This document shows positions 54,001 to 63,597 of a stretch of DNA of 64,000 nt, piece by piece. This stretch comes from Orientia tsutsugamushi. GTDB lineage: Bacteria; Pseudomonadota; Alphaproteobacteria; Rickettsiales; Rickettsiaceae. The notes below the pieces were generated by a model. It saw only the letters and a program-made list of their open reading frames with translations, was not told the DNA's origin and made no database searches. Within the stretch, counting starts at the first letter, position 1. Each line of letters opens with the position of its first letter. The position numbers and the translations under genes are program-made. The DNA lies in NCBI RefSeq assembly GCF_900327275.1, contig NZ_LS398548.1, forward strand, positions 2,294,001-2,358,000, in the 5' to 3' direction.

Positions 54001-54393
54001 AATAAATCACCTTTATTCAACTATTAATATTTAAGATTAGAAAAACAATCTGTTGTATGCTTTTTTTGAAAAAGCAAGTTTTTTCGTAATAATTCAATAA
54101 AAAAAATTAAATAATTTTTTAAATCTTTGCTTCAACTATAGATTATGGCAGCATTGCAATTTTAAGTTTTAGTTGAAAAATCGCGAATTAATACTCATTT
54201 AGGGTGTATTTGTGCTGTATATGTTCTGATTTTTTTTTAAATATGTATACTTGCATTGACAAAAAATATAAATTCAACTACTGTTAAACTAACGATATAT
54301 TAAACATTAATAGTAGGTTTCATATACTTTACAGGTAATAGGACATTATTTTTTGCTGCTATCTATTAATTCACTTTTTGTAAAAAGTGTTAA
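54001..54393. other. Intergenic region at the right RAGE border
   Basis: 393 AT-rich bases between the integrase start and the end of the SecA-like gene. No gene or tRNA was seen. The attachment site is expected here but no repeat that would prove it was found. Confidence 0.45.
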
Positions 54394-56109
54394 TCATAGA
54401 ACTATTTGTTCTTGTGCCAATGATAAGTAACTTATTGCTTCTTCTTTATAGTTACCTCCATCATAATTTTTAATTTGATTTAAATTTTGAATTTTATTCA
54501 ACTCAGCAATAGCCAATGCAAGTTGATGTACTATCGCTTCTGGTGTTAAGCAAGTGCTTAGCTTAGCTGTTTGTGCTTGTACCAATGATAAGCCACTGCT
54601 TGCTTCTGCTATATAGCTATCATTTTTATGATATGTATGATTTTTAATTAATAAATATGCTTTGTTATAACATGCTGATAATGAATATTGTGGTTCTACA
54701 TTACATACTTCATCAAGCAACTTGAGTGATTTGCTATATTCATTGTCTTTATACCCACTTATTATTGCGTCTCTAACCAAGTAGTTAGGGTTTTGCATGA
54801 ACTTACTATTGTCTTTTGCAACTTGTTCAAAAAATTCTCCAAAAAAATTAAGTGCTACCTCTTTCTTAGCTTTATTACAATTCTCAGCTTCTCTTGCTTT
54901 AAATCTCATAATACTATCTAGTAGTATCATTACATCTTGTCTCTGAAAGATGTTTTGATTTTCTTGCGCATATATGCTTTCTTCTTCCAGAGCTTGATTT
55001 AAATATTTTTCAATATCTTCAGTAGTATCAGACCCATTAAATAGAAATTTATACTTATCTGAATGCATTTCACTAGAAGCTTCTAATCCTATGTAAATTG
55101 TGCCTTTTGCACCTTTTACTCTATAAATCTCAGGCTCTTCTTTATCGCTTCTTAACAAAACTATGTTTATAGTCTTAATAAGTGATAAAATCTTTAATGC
55201 TGCTTGATCTGTAAATTCTTGAGTAAGCTTATCGAAAAACTCATTACTTTTAATCTCATCTCTTGAAATAGAGTTTTGTACATAATTTCTGTCTAAAAAA
55301 TAACCTATTGTTAATAATTGCAGATGTTCATCAGTAATAGTTCTGCCTAATGCTGTATTGACAGTTCTATATAAACTGTTTAATGATGATACATTTTCTT
55401 TAGACACTATAAATCCAAACTTTGAAGCTATATCTTGTAATCCTTTTTGTGCTTTATGATTCTTATATACTAAATTTCCTAGTTTGGTTAACTCTATTCC
55501 CCAAATGTCTTCTAATTGCGAAACTTGCCACCGATTTTGTATTGCATTACGCACATTGCACTCAATCTTTAAATACTCCTCAAATAATAAATCTCGTAAT
55601 TTTATTTTTTCTACCACATATAATTTGGTCTCTTGTGTTTTGATATACTCCTTACAGTTTCTCAATACTTTAAATTCATTTATGCTATTATATGAATATG
55701 ATTTTAGCTCGAATTTATGAGCAACATTCGGTTCAGATATTATTAGTTGTGCTGTACCTTTTGCTCCCTGTCTTGCAGTTCTACCAAATGCTTGTTCTTC
55801 TACTCTCAAATTTTCAGGCAAAAAAGCAACTATTACATCTCCTGAATTCACTTCATCTTTGACTGCTAAATACTCATAATTATCATTTCGAGAATATAAT
55901 CTTACTTTATCTGAATCATAGCCAACAACTGAAATGAAGCGTTCACGAATCTCTATCGCATCTTTGATTGTTGCACAAATAATAAGTACAGCTCTTCCTT
56001 TTTCAACTTCATCAAGTATGCTACTTGTTATTCTACCATGCCATGTTGTTTCATTGTTTTGTATATCTCCATCAATTTCTTCAAATTGTTTTGGTTTATA
56101 AGTTGGCAT
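54394..56109 (-). CDS. SecA-like ATPase, C-terminal part (after frameshift)
   Basis: 571 residues from the first ATG; the frame and SecA-like sequence begin upstream near 56178 (GTIGSDSAQELVRSVYGVN). Helicase-type domain 2 with GRAVLIICATIKDAIEI, SGDVIVAFLPENLRVEEQAFGRTARQGAKGTAQ (quoted here in part; key Arg residues in GRTARQG) as in SecA. The last ~400 residues are helical and not SecA-like, without the zinc-binding tail. Joined to the next entry it would make a ~1,050-residue protein. Confidence 0.75.
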   Translation of the reverse strand: MPTYKPKQFEEIDGDIQNNETTWHGRITSSILDEVEKGRAVLIICATIKDAIEIRERFISVVGYDSDKVRLYSRNDNYEYLAVKDEVNSGDVIVAFLPENLRVEEQAFGRTARQGAKGTAQLIISEPNVAHKFELKSYSYNSINEFKVLRNCKEYIKTQETKLYVVEKIKLRDLLFEEYLKIECNVRNAIQNRWQVSQLEDIWGIELTKLGNLVYKNHKAQKGLQDIASKFGFIVSKENVSSLNSLYRTVNTALGRTITDEHLQLLTIGYFLDRNYVQNSISRDEIKSNEFFDKLTQEFTDQAALKILSLIKTINIVLLRSDKEEPEIYRVKGAKGTIYIGLEASSEMHSDKYKFLFNGSDTTEDIEKYLNQALEEESIYAQENQNIFQRQDVMILLDSIMRFKAREAENCNKAKKEVALNFFGEFFEQVAKDNSKFMQNPNYLVRDAIISGYKDNEYSKSLKLLDEVCNVEPQYSLSACYNKAYLLIKNHTYHKNDSYIAEASSGLSLVQAQTAKLSTCLTPEAIVHQLALAIAELNKIQNLNQIKNYDGGNYKEEAISYLSLAQEQIVL

Positions 56110-56158
56110 AAACCCAATATTTACTCCATATACAGAACGTACTAGTTCTTGAGCAGAA

Positions 56159-57553
56159 TCAGACCCAATGGTACCTGTTCATACCATATAACTTTTGCCC
56201 ATAATGTTTGAAATATCCTAAATTAGAAATAAAACTTGTGACTAAATTTTCTGATGTTAGTTTTAACCCATGTTTTATCTGTAGAAACTGATGTAAATAA
56301 TCAGTCCAATGGCAATTTGATCTTATTATTCCTGTACTTACATAATCAACTGGAATAATATCTAAATTATCATTATCTCTCTTAGCAATTATATAATCTT
56401 CATTCTCTTTGAAAAACTGTGCTTGAAATGCTGAAGATGCAATAACTTCCGACTGATATAGAATAAAATCTTTTAAGAAATTAGGTACTTGCAGTTCACC
56501 TCCAGTAACCATCTCTTGAATCAGATCCTTTAAAATTCCAATAACAAAAGCATAGTGATCACTGATATAATATTCACTACTATCTTTTCCTAAAATTAGT
56601 TCTCCATCTTTATATTCGAACTCTCCATTTATATATATTGTTTTATCGCCTTGCTGTATTATTTTTTTATTTAAATTAGATAATTCACTTGCTACTCCGC
56701 ATAATATAGGTGCTATATGCTCCATTCCAGGCACAGATCGAGCCAATCTAGCTGTTTGATCAAGTTCGTCAATTAGCATGCTATCCACTTCGTCTACAAT
56801 TACTACTCCAAATTCTCTATCACCTCGTGTACCATATTTCTTATGTTCATGCCTTAACCAATCGAACTGAAATTCATGTATTGGACCATAGACTATGTCT
56901 TTTGAGTAGCATATCTTTTCTTGTCCATCAAATGGATCTTCAACATTCGAACCACAACTTAGACCTAGTATATTAAAAAAGCCTTCTTTTTCATTTGCAT
57001 CTCTTTGTGCTAAAACTGAAGAAGTAGTAACTATATCAACTTTATTTCCTTGTAATGCCTTGATAGCTGCTAGCATTGCACAAGTTGTAGATTTTCCTTC
57101 TCCAGTACCTATTTGTAATAATGTTCCTGTATCTTGTAATGACTCAAATATTAAAACTGATAAAATTTGTGTAATCCTTGGTATATTATTGCAATGATGT
57201 ATGTTTGCTCTTTTTACTATCGCAATAGCTTCTTCCAAAAAGTTTTGAGATAATAACTTAGATTCTCTTATTTCTTTTGACCAGTTTTTTATATCATTCT
57301 CACTCCAAGAGTTAATCTTTTTTCCTTGAGGACACACTTTTGAATCATGGTTATAAGCTTCTTCTCCCCTTTTAAACTTATCTTTTAAAATTCCTCTAGT
57401 TGCTAAATCATGAATTTTACCAGAATTACTATTTAATATTTCTTGTATTATCTCATCTAAACTTAAATCTTTATCTAACTCTTGAGGATTAATATTCTTC
57501 AGCGAACTGAATTCATCATCACTTAATGGTAACATTCCATCATCAGTATTCAT
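56159..57553 (-). CDS. SecA-like ATPase, N-terminal part (frameshifted)
   Basis: 464 residues. A ~110-residue non-SecA head, then DEAD-type domain 1: Walker A GTGEGKS (149-155), DIVTTSSVLAQRDA, Walker B VIVDEVDSMLID (251-262), and a SecA-type end EDYIIAKRDNDN...LHQFLQIKHGLKLTSENL...YFKHYGQKLYGM. At the SecA motif GMTGT an extra A (near 56177) shifts the frame, giving GMNRYHWV and stop. It is not the housekeeping SecA, since sequence and domain layout differ. Role unknown; similar SecA-type motors occur in Rickettsiales accessory genes. Confidence 0.78.
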   Translation of the reverse strand: MNTDDGMLPLSDDEFSSLKNINPQELDKDLSLDEIIQEILNSNSGKIHDLATRGILKDKFKRGEEAYNHDSKVCPQGKKINSWSENDIKNWSKEIRESKLLSQNFLEEAIAIVKRANIHHCNNIPRITQILSVLIFESLQDTGTLLQIGTGEGKSTTCAMLAAIKALQGNKVDIVTTSSVLAQRDANEKEGFFNILGLSCGSNVEDPFDGQEKICYSKDIVYGPIHEFQFDWLRHEHKKYGTRGDREFGVVIVDEVDSMLIDELDQTARLARSVPGMEHIAPILCGVASELSNLNKKIIQQGDKTIYINGEFEYKDGELILGKDSSEYYISDHYAFVIGILKDLIQEMVTGGELQVPNFLKDFILYQSEVIASSAFQAQFFKENEDYIIAKRDNDNLDIIPVDYVSTGIIRSNCHWTDYLHQFLQIKHGLKLTSENLVTSFISNLGYFKHYGQKLYGMNRYHWV

Positions 57554-57971
57554 ATCATACCTTTAGTTAGAGTGCTAAATTACTGATGGTATTATTTAGT
57601 TATAGTAACGTTACAGTCAAAAGAAGTAAAATTGCTACTAAATACTAATTGAAAGGCTTGGCATGCTTCATTAGTATTGATTCTGCTTTAGATTTGTTAC
57701 TATATAACTAACAATACTCATTAATAATCACCTAATTTGATTGCTATTAGTTAACCGTAACACTATTTATAAAATATTGTCAACTACTCTATTATTTCGT
57801 TTTTGGTTGTATATTAACAAGTAGTAGGTACTAGAGCTATTTCCTATAAAAGGTATAGTTAAGCAAAGGCACTGTGTTTTTTATACACATTTCCATTGTA
57901 ATCAAACATAACGTACAGATTCTCAAATTACGCTTTCCTGATAACTTCCTATCATTAAATATTTTTAAAAT
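57554..57971. other. Intergenic region between the SecA-like gene and RAGE copy C
   Basis: 418 AT-rich bases. It holds the ribosome site AAGGTATGAT of the SecA-like gene and a short palindrome GTAACGTTAC near 57605. No gene or RNA was recognised. The left border of copy C lies somewhere near 57960. Confidence 0.45.
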
Positions 57972-58427
57972 CTAAGATACAAGCTCTAGTTTGTACTGAA
58001 CATTGAGAAGGCCATTCTTTAAGGCCTCAATGTCCTTAACATGGCCGCACCATTCTTGACGAAAACTGTTTCATTTTAAGCCATGAAGGCGAATGTGGCG
58101 CTTAGTGTTTTCGTCTGGTTCAGAGGCAAATTTTAAAATCACAGCCGCTTTATTTTGCTGCTCTTTATCAAAAATATCTTTACCTATTGTAGTCCAATGA
58201 TCCTGAACATTTGGATGTTGTGTTAAAGTTTCTTTTAGTGAAACAATTGCACCAAATAAAGTATTTGTTGGTAAGTGATCAAGCTTAGCTTTAGCAACTA
58301 ATCCACCCATTTCGATAAGACGTCGAGTACGCATTTTACGTTCTTTAATTTTAAGGTTAACCTCATCCATGATTAGCCTAGCCTTTTTTTGTTGAAGAGT
58401 AATTTTTTTCTGCATAAGATTTGCCAT
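57972..58427 (-). pseudogene. traD: Ti-type traD with a premature stop
   Basis: Near-identical to 24134-24589. The Trp codon after HGLK has become TGA (stop at 58071-58073), leaving 118 residues. The frame goes on unbroken past it to a TAG at 57972 with slightly different last residues (YKLELVS). The conserved RTRRLIEMGGLVAKA part is intact. Confidence 0.85.
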
Positions 58428-58636
58428 GTTAGTAATTCAGAAAGATAAAAAAATCAGGCAAGAATATATCAAAATAAAATTCCAGTAAAGAAAAAAAACC
58501 GCGCCTACCAAACCAACATCAAATAATTATAGTCAAAAAAACGTGAATTCAAGGTTAGAAGCTTCATTAAAGAATAAGCTTAAGCGGGTAGGTAAGCGCA
58601 GAAGCGCTTTTCCTCCCAAAGAACCGTACAAGCGAA

Positions 58637-59104
58637 TTACTCCGCATACGGCTCAAGCAATTTACAAACAGCTGCAATAAGTTGTCCGCGATTACTGTGT
58701 ACTTGTCGATGGCAGTTTTCATGCAATAAGCACAAATTGTTAATATGGTCAGTGCCACCACATCTTATAGGTGTTATATGATGTACATGAACACTTTCAC
58801 CATTATCTATTAAATCAAAACAAACAAGACATTTACCCTTTTGTCTACGCCAAAGAATCTGCCTAGATTTAAACAAATACTTAGGGCTATCAGCCTGACG
58901 TTTATGCCAATATTCTCTAAGTTTTGAATTATCAGGAGAAGATTTACCTTTAACAAGAATATGTCGTTTAATCGTTGTCCATTGTAATTTCCATAGATAT
59001 AGATCTTTATTCATAAAGACCCAATTATCATTTCTGCCTTTAATGCGACCCCAATACTTTTTCTTAAGCCATTCCCAGGATTTTTTAGGATGTTTTCTAC
59101 ATAC
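58637..59104 (-). pseudogene. ltrA: Group II intron maturase, C-terminal fragment (HNH part)
   Basis: This is the region after the internal stop (TAG at about 59114-59116). It encodes the rest of the maturase tail and the HNH endonuclease (CLVCFDLIDNG...CHRQVH), identical to copy 1. An ATG at 59014 opens a 125-residue frame, but it has no independent role that I can see. Confidence 0.75.
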
Positions 59105-59116
59105 GAATCTTGCTTG

Positions 59117-60352
59117 CTAAATCCACATCCAACAGTCTAAATTGGAAAAAATTTTCTTGGACACAACTTTGTTGAAATAACTGCACCATCCAAATATTTT
59201 AGAATTTAGATTATCAATTATTCTATCAATATTCCATGAGAAACTTTTTTTCCATTCTATTGACATTCGTTTTTTAAACGACTTTATAGAGTCTTTAGAC
59301 GGTTTAACTAGTAGAGCTACACCTCTTCTTGTACTATTGGTTTTATATTGTCGAATATTAAATCCAAGGAAATCAAAACCTTCATTAATATGAAGTATCC
59401 TGGTTTTTTCCTTTGACAATTCTAAGCCTCTAATACTTAACCAATCATTAATAATACTTTTGGCTCTGATACATGAGCTTTCTGACTTAGCGCAAACGAC
59501 AAAATCATCAGCGTATCTCACTAAAGCATATTCGGATTTAGAATATAGGTGATCATACTTATTATAGATAATATTAAGTATATCACTCATTCCATGAAGA
59601 GTTATGTTTAAAAGTAATGGAGAAATTAATCCACCTTGTGGAGTACCAGCTGTTGTTTTGATAATTTGATAATCCTGCATTACACCAGATTTAAGCCATG
59701 CTTGAATCCAATTACGAGCAGGGAAATTTCCTATAATTTTCAAAAGAAAATTATGATCAATATTATCAAATGCTCCTTTAATATCAGCATCTAATATCCA
59801 ATTTCTATTGGTTCCATGTCGAATAATACCAGATATTCTCTGTATTGCATCGTGAGCGCTACGTCCAGGTCTAAAGCCATAGCTGCAACCTTCAAACTTA
59901 GCTTCCCAATATGGTTCAAGTGCTGATTTTACAACAGCCTGTCTACACCTATCCACAATAGTTGGCAAGCCTAAAGGTCTAGATTCGCCATTACTTTTTG
60001 GTATGTATACACGCTTAATCGGTTTTACAGATGATAGATTATTATCTGCTAACTTTTCCATCAACAGACTCCTTTCTTTATCTGTCTTAACAACTATTTT
60101 ATCAATTCCAGGACTTTTTCGTCCTTTGTTGATTTGAGTAACACGTCTTATAGCAAGTAACCTATTTGCTCTTGATTTTAACATCAATCTTTGTAAGTTA
60201 CGTACTAACTTCATATTACCATTTGCAGATGCCCTATAAATACGTCTACGAAGATTATTAACCTTTTGTATAATTTCTTTCCAGTCTATTGAATGCCAAT
60301 AGATTTTCTTGAAATTATCTTTAGTCTCAATTGTTACATTTGCGTTTAGCAT
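59117..60352 (-). CDS. ltrA: Group II intron reverse transcriptase, truncated by a nonsense change
   Basis: 411 residues, identical or nearly so to the first 411 of the 571-residue protein at 24799-26514. All reverse transcriptase motifs remain, including YADD at 280-283. The codon after CWMWI, CGA (Arg) in copy 1, is TAG here by two base changes. The end of the maturase domain and the HNH endonuclease are lost, so mobility is probably abolished. Confidence 0.85.
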   Translation of the reverse strand: MLNANVTIETKDNFKKIYWHSIDWKEIIQKVNNLRRRIYRASANGNMKLVRNLQRLMLKSRANRLLAIRRVTQINKGRKSPGIDKIVVKTDKERSLLMEKLADNNLSSVKPIKRVYIPKSNGESRPLGLPTIVDRCRQAVVKSALEPYWEAKFEGCSYGFRPGRSAHDAIQRISGIIRHGTNRNWILDADIKGAFDNIDHNFLLKIIGNFPARNWIQAWLKSGVMQDYQIIKTTAGTPQGGLISPLLLNITLHGMSDILNIIYNKYDHLYSKSEYALVRYADDFVVCAKSESSCIRAKSIINDWLSIRGLELSKEKTRILHINEGFDFLGFNIRQYKTNSTRRGVALLVKPSKDSIKSFKKRMSIEWKKSFSWNIDRIIDNLNSKIFGWCSYFNKVVSKKIFSNLDCWMWI

Positions 60353-60910
60353 CCAACTTTTCCAATTAATTCATAATCTTGTTTACCTATTTAGGGTAAA
60401 TCACCAGTCTTAAGTTAGCATCATTTCTGATTAGCATATAAATGCCTATACACTCAGTTATTAATTTCTGTAGTCTTTCGACTTAGTGTCATTTGCTTTC
60501 TAAGACCTCTCTTACCTACTATCAGTTGCCTAATAATAGGCTTACCATGTTTCACTCATCAGAGAGACGTTAAGTTGGTTATCTTCTTTATACCGAGGAG
60601 CTGGCATTTTTAAAGAAGGCTGCGTATTCCTTCTTACAGCTAAGCTTTTCAGCTTTATCCTTATAACAGAATTTATCTGGAGTATCTGCTTCTGCATTGA
60701 CGATATTTTCCATACGAAGATTCACTTTCGTTTAACCAATTTTAACTTTACCTTGCCCCTATTTCCCATCCAGATTAGTACTTTAGTTAGGCTTTCTATC
60801 GCGCTTAGTACAAGACCGTTACCAATCTCGCACCGCAATAGCGGTAACTAAGGTTTAAATGCAACCTTGCTACATTTCTGTAGTCTCTGTTTGAGCGACC
60901 TCATGTCGCA
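60353..60910 (-). ncRNA. Group II intron copy 2, 5' ribozyme region
   Basis: 558 non-coding bases, essentially identical to 26515-27072. Domains I-III appear intact in sequence. Confidence 0.7.
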
Positions 60911-61034
60911 CTACGCAATATGCAATCGATAAAGATTGCTGCTAAAAAATGAGTACTCATTAACCGATTGAATGTTAAAAAAAAAGAAGTTTGTGCTAGC
61001 AAAATCAAAAAAACCATGCTAACTTAAAACTCAG

Positions 61035-63479
61035 GTGAGAATTGGTATTGAGATAGCTATACAGTTTACAAGGGTTGAATTTTTAAGTAGAAGTACAGGA
61101 GGTGATAGTTGTCGTAAGGCAGCGTATAATGCAAGAACTATTGTTAAAAATAAGCAAACAGGTATAAGGTATAACTTCTCTCGTAAGAAAGATAACGTAT
61201 ATCATACAGTGCTGATACCGGATTATGTAAAACAAGAATTCAAGAATATTCAAACATTAATGAATGAGGTAGAACGAACCGCAAAAGACCCAAACAGCCA
61301 GTTGTTGAAGGATATCGTAATAGCGTTGCCAGATGAGAAGGAGCTAAATTTAGAGCATAGAATAGAACTAACTCATCGAATAGTTGATGCAATGGAATGG
61401 GTGCAAAATGGTCTTGGAGTACAGATAGACATTCATAAGCCTCAAATAGGAGATAAAAACTGGCATGCACATATATTGCTCACTATGAGAAGATTTAGAA
61501 AAGATGGAACTGGTTTAGGAGATAGAGCAGTAGATTTAAACCCAAAAATCATAACAGTTAATGGCAAAAAGGTTGTTATTAAAGATTCCAAGATGATTCA
61601 TGAAATAGCAAAAGAAGAAACTAATGCATATTTCGCTGAATTAGGCTTGCCATATAGAGTTGACGAGACAAGCAAAGTACCTGGAAAGCATATTGGACCT
61701 CGTAGAATTAGGAATTTTATTAATGAAGTATTAAATGAAAATGAGTTACGTAAAGAGGCTCATTTGAAGATTATTAATGATGCTGACGTAATAACAGATT
61801 CTATAACACATTACAAATCTATTTTTACTAAGCAGGATGTTGAAAAAGCAGTAAAAGATATACCAGATCCAACAGCAAGAGAACAGTTAGTTCAGCAAGT
61901 GCTTAGTTCAAATAGAATACTAGAGTTATACCATGATGATGGTGAAAGTAGCAAATATTTTACGACAATTGAGGTTCGAAATGAGGAGACGAGAATAATC
62001 AGAATAGCTAATAAAATCAATGATCAGGTTTATTACAACAACATTTACAATCTTAAAAGTGATATCGAAGGTCTAGCAAATGTTAGTGAGGAACAGAAAC
62101 AAGCGCTAAGGCATATTTTGCTTAGCACTAGTGGAGTTAGAGTCTTGAGAGGAAGAGCTGGTACAGGAAAATCTTATGTTTTAGCAAAAGCGCATAAGCT
62201 CGCAACAAATCGTGGACAAAAAGTTATTGGTATTGCTCCTACTCATAAGGCAGTATCAGAGCTGAGGAGCAAAGGTTATACAGAGGTCTATACAGTAAAA
62301 GGATTTTTATATAATCGAAAAAAAATTTTTATGCAAGACAGCTTAATAGTAGTAGATGAAGCTGGAATGGTAGGTACTAAAGCTTATGCAGAGCTGTTTA
62401 GAGTAGTTAGAAACAATAATTGTCAACTGATACTTGCTGGGGATGAAAAACAGTTAGCTTCAATAGAAAGAGGCGGAATGTTTGAGATGCTGAGTAATAT
62501 TTTTGGTTCACATGTTTTAGTAAATATTCGAAGACAAAGTGAAAACTGGAGCAGAGAAGCAGCAATGGAGTTTGCTGAGAGTAATATTTTAAGCGGTATA
62601 ACCTTACTGAGGCAAAATAACTGCGTTAGGTTTGATAATACGTTGCAGGACTCAATGAGTAAGTTAATATACAACTGGAGTCTAAGCAAATTTAAACCAC
62701 ATGAAAAATTGGTAATTACAGTACGTAATAAAGATGTCGACATTCTTAATTCAAGTATTAGGTCTTTGTTAAAAGCAAATGGTACGCTAAAAGGCACAGA
62801 ATATAGGCGTTCAATATTGGAGAAAGAACGGACAAAGACAACTGTTTTTAGTAAAGTTTTTAGTAAAGTTGAAAACTGGTTTAAGTCTATAATCAATGAT
62901 ATCAATGATAGATCTCATGTGAATGAAGAATATTATCATTTTACCGTTAAACCAGAGCAAGAAGCTAAAGTAGAAAAAGTCCAGCAAGAGAATAGCATAA
63001 AGCAATATCCATTCAAAGATATTTCTACTCCATTGTTTATGCAAATCAAAGAACAAAGACAGTATGATTATGATGTAACCATTCTGTCAGCAGAAGGAAA
63101 AACGATATCAAGTTTTCAGGAAGCTGGCATTGATAGCAGAATGGTATATAGCTCAAATGTAAATAATTTAAAGTATTATCAGCCATTTCAAGGAGAAAAG
63201 ATTCTTATAGCTGCAAATAATGATAAACAAAATAAAGAATATGTAAGCACTATAAACGAGGCTGTAAAAGTACTGACAAGCAAAGGAGCAATTACTAGCA
63301 TCGTAATTCATTCAGAAGGTGAAGATTTTAACGACATGCTAAAAAATAAAGGAGCCGTAGCTGTTAAGGAGCTTATGATACCTGAAATCATGAAGTTAAT
63401 TAATACTCAGAACGTAAAAACAGAGTCTGAACAAGTGGTGAAAACTAACATAGCTCCAAAAATTGGAGTTAGACGGTAG
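61035..63479 (+). CDS. traA: TraA relaxase-helicase, internally deleted
   Basis: 814 residues. It follows the protein at 27215-30016 closely. The relaxase domain with NWHAHILLTMR and helicase motifs Walker A GRAGTGKS and Walker B VVDEAGM are kept. About 140 residues are missing after LKGTEYRRS, removing helicase motifs V and VI, and TTVFSK is partly doubled (VFSKVFSKV). The ATG used in copy 1 is ATA here; a GTG at 61035, six codons upstream, is GTA in copy 1 and can replace it. Nicking may survive; unwinding should not. Confidence 0.8.
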   Translation: MRIGIEIAIQFTRVEFLSRSTGGDSCRKAAYNARTIVKNKQTGIRYNFSRKKDNVYHTVLIPDYVKQEFKNIQTLMNEVERTAKDPNSQLLKDIVIALPDEKELNLEHRIELTHRIVDAMEWVQNGLGVQIDIHKPQIGDKNWHAHILLTMRRFRKDGTGLGDRAVDLNPKIITVNGKKVVIKDSKMIHEIAKEETNAYFAELGLPYRVDETSKVPGKHIGPRRIRNFINEVLNENELRKEAHLKIINDADVITDSITHYKSIFTKQDVEKAVKDIPDPTAREQLVQQVLSSNRILELYHDDGESSKYFTTIEVRNEETRIIRIANKINDQVYYNNIYNLKSDIEGLANVSEEQKQALRHILLSTSGVRVLRGRAGTGKSYVLAKAHKLATNRGQKVIGIAPTHKAVSELRSKGYTEVYTVKGFLYNRKKIFMQDSLIVVDEAGMVGTKAYAELFRVVRNNNCQLILAGDEKQLASIERGGMFEMLSNIFGSHVLVNIRRQSENWSREAAMEFAESNILSGITLLRQNNCVRFDNTLQDSMSKLIYNWSLSKFKPHEKLVITVRNKDVDILNSSIRSLLKANGTLKGTEYRRSILEKERTKTTVFSKVFSKVENWFKSIINDINDRSHVNEEYYHFTVKPEQEAKVEKVQQENSIKQYPFKDISTPLFMQIKEQRQYDYDVTILSAEGKTISSFQEAGIDSRMVYSSNVNNLKYYQPFQGEKILIAANNDKQNKEYVSTINEAVKVLTSKGAITSIVIHSEGEDFNDMLKNKGAVAVKELMIPEIMKLINTQNVKTESEQVVKTNIAPKIGVRR

Positions 63480-63521
63480 TGCTGAAGATTTGAAATTGAA
63501 TGTAAGCTATTCATTCACAGG

Positions 63522-63575
63522 GCGAATTACAAAATGAGCTATACATAACAGCTCACAGTGATGTTTGTAATTTGC
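63522..63575. repeat. Nested hairpin between traA and the primase fragment
   Basis: Outer arms GCGAATTACAAA (63522-63533) and TTTGTAATTTGC (63564-63575) pair at 11 of 12 positions. An inner TGAGCT/AGCTCA stem lies within. It sits at the junction where the primase-fusion gene has lost its 5' part relative to copy B. Confidence 0.6.
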
Positions 63576-63597
63576 ATTATGCACTGCTAAGATAATA

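Larger units (their letters stand above)
58578..60911 (-). mobile_element. Group II intron (copy 2), maturase broken
   Basis: It is the same intron as 24740-27073, shifted by exactly 33,838 bases, with only a handful of substitutions. The 5' GTGCG is at 60911 and domain V at 58621-58654. Its protein frame is interrupted, so splicing would depend on the protein made by copy 1. Confidence 0.88.

Noticed and set aside
54256-54284. TTGACA ... TACTGT promoter on the plus strand
   Set aside because: The -10 is poor and no plus-strand gene follows; likely chance in AT-rich DNA.
54001-54393. RAGE attachment site or tRNA next to the integrase
   Set aside because: No cloverleaf and no direct repeat matching the other border could be recognised by eye.
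57600-57615. GTAACGTTAC palindrome
   Set aside because: Ten bases, single occurrence, no clear neighbour to control; probably chance.
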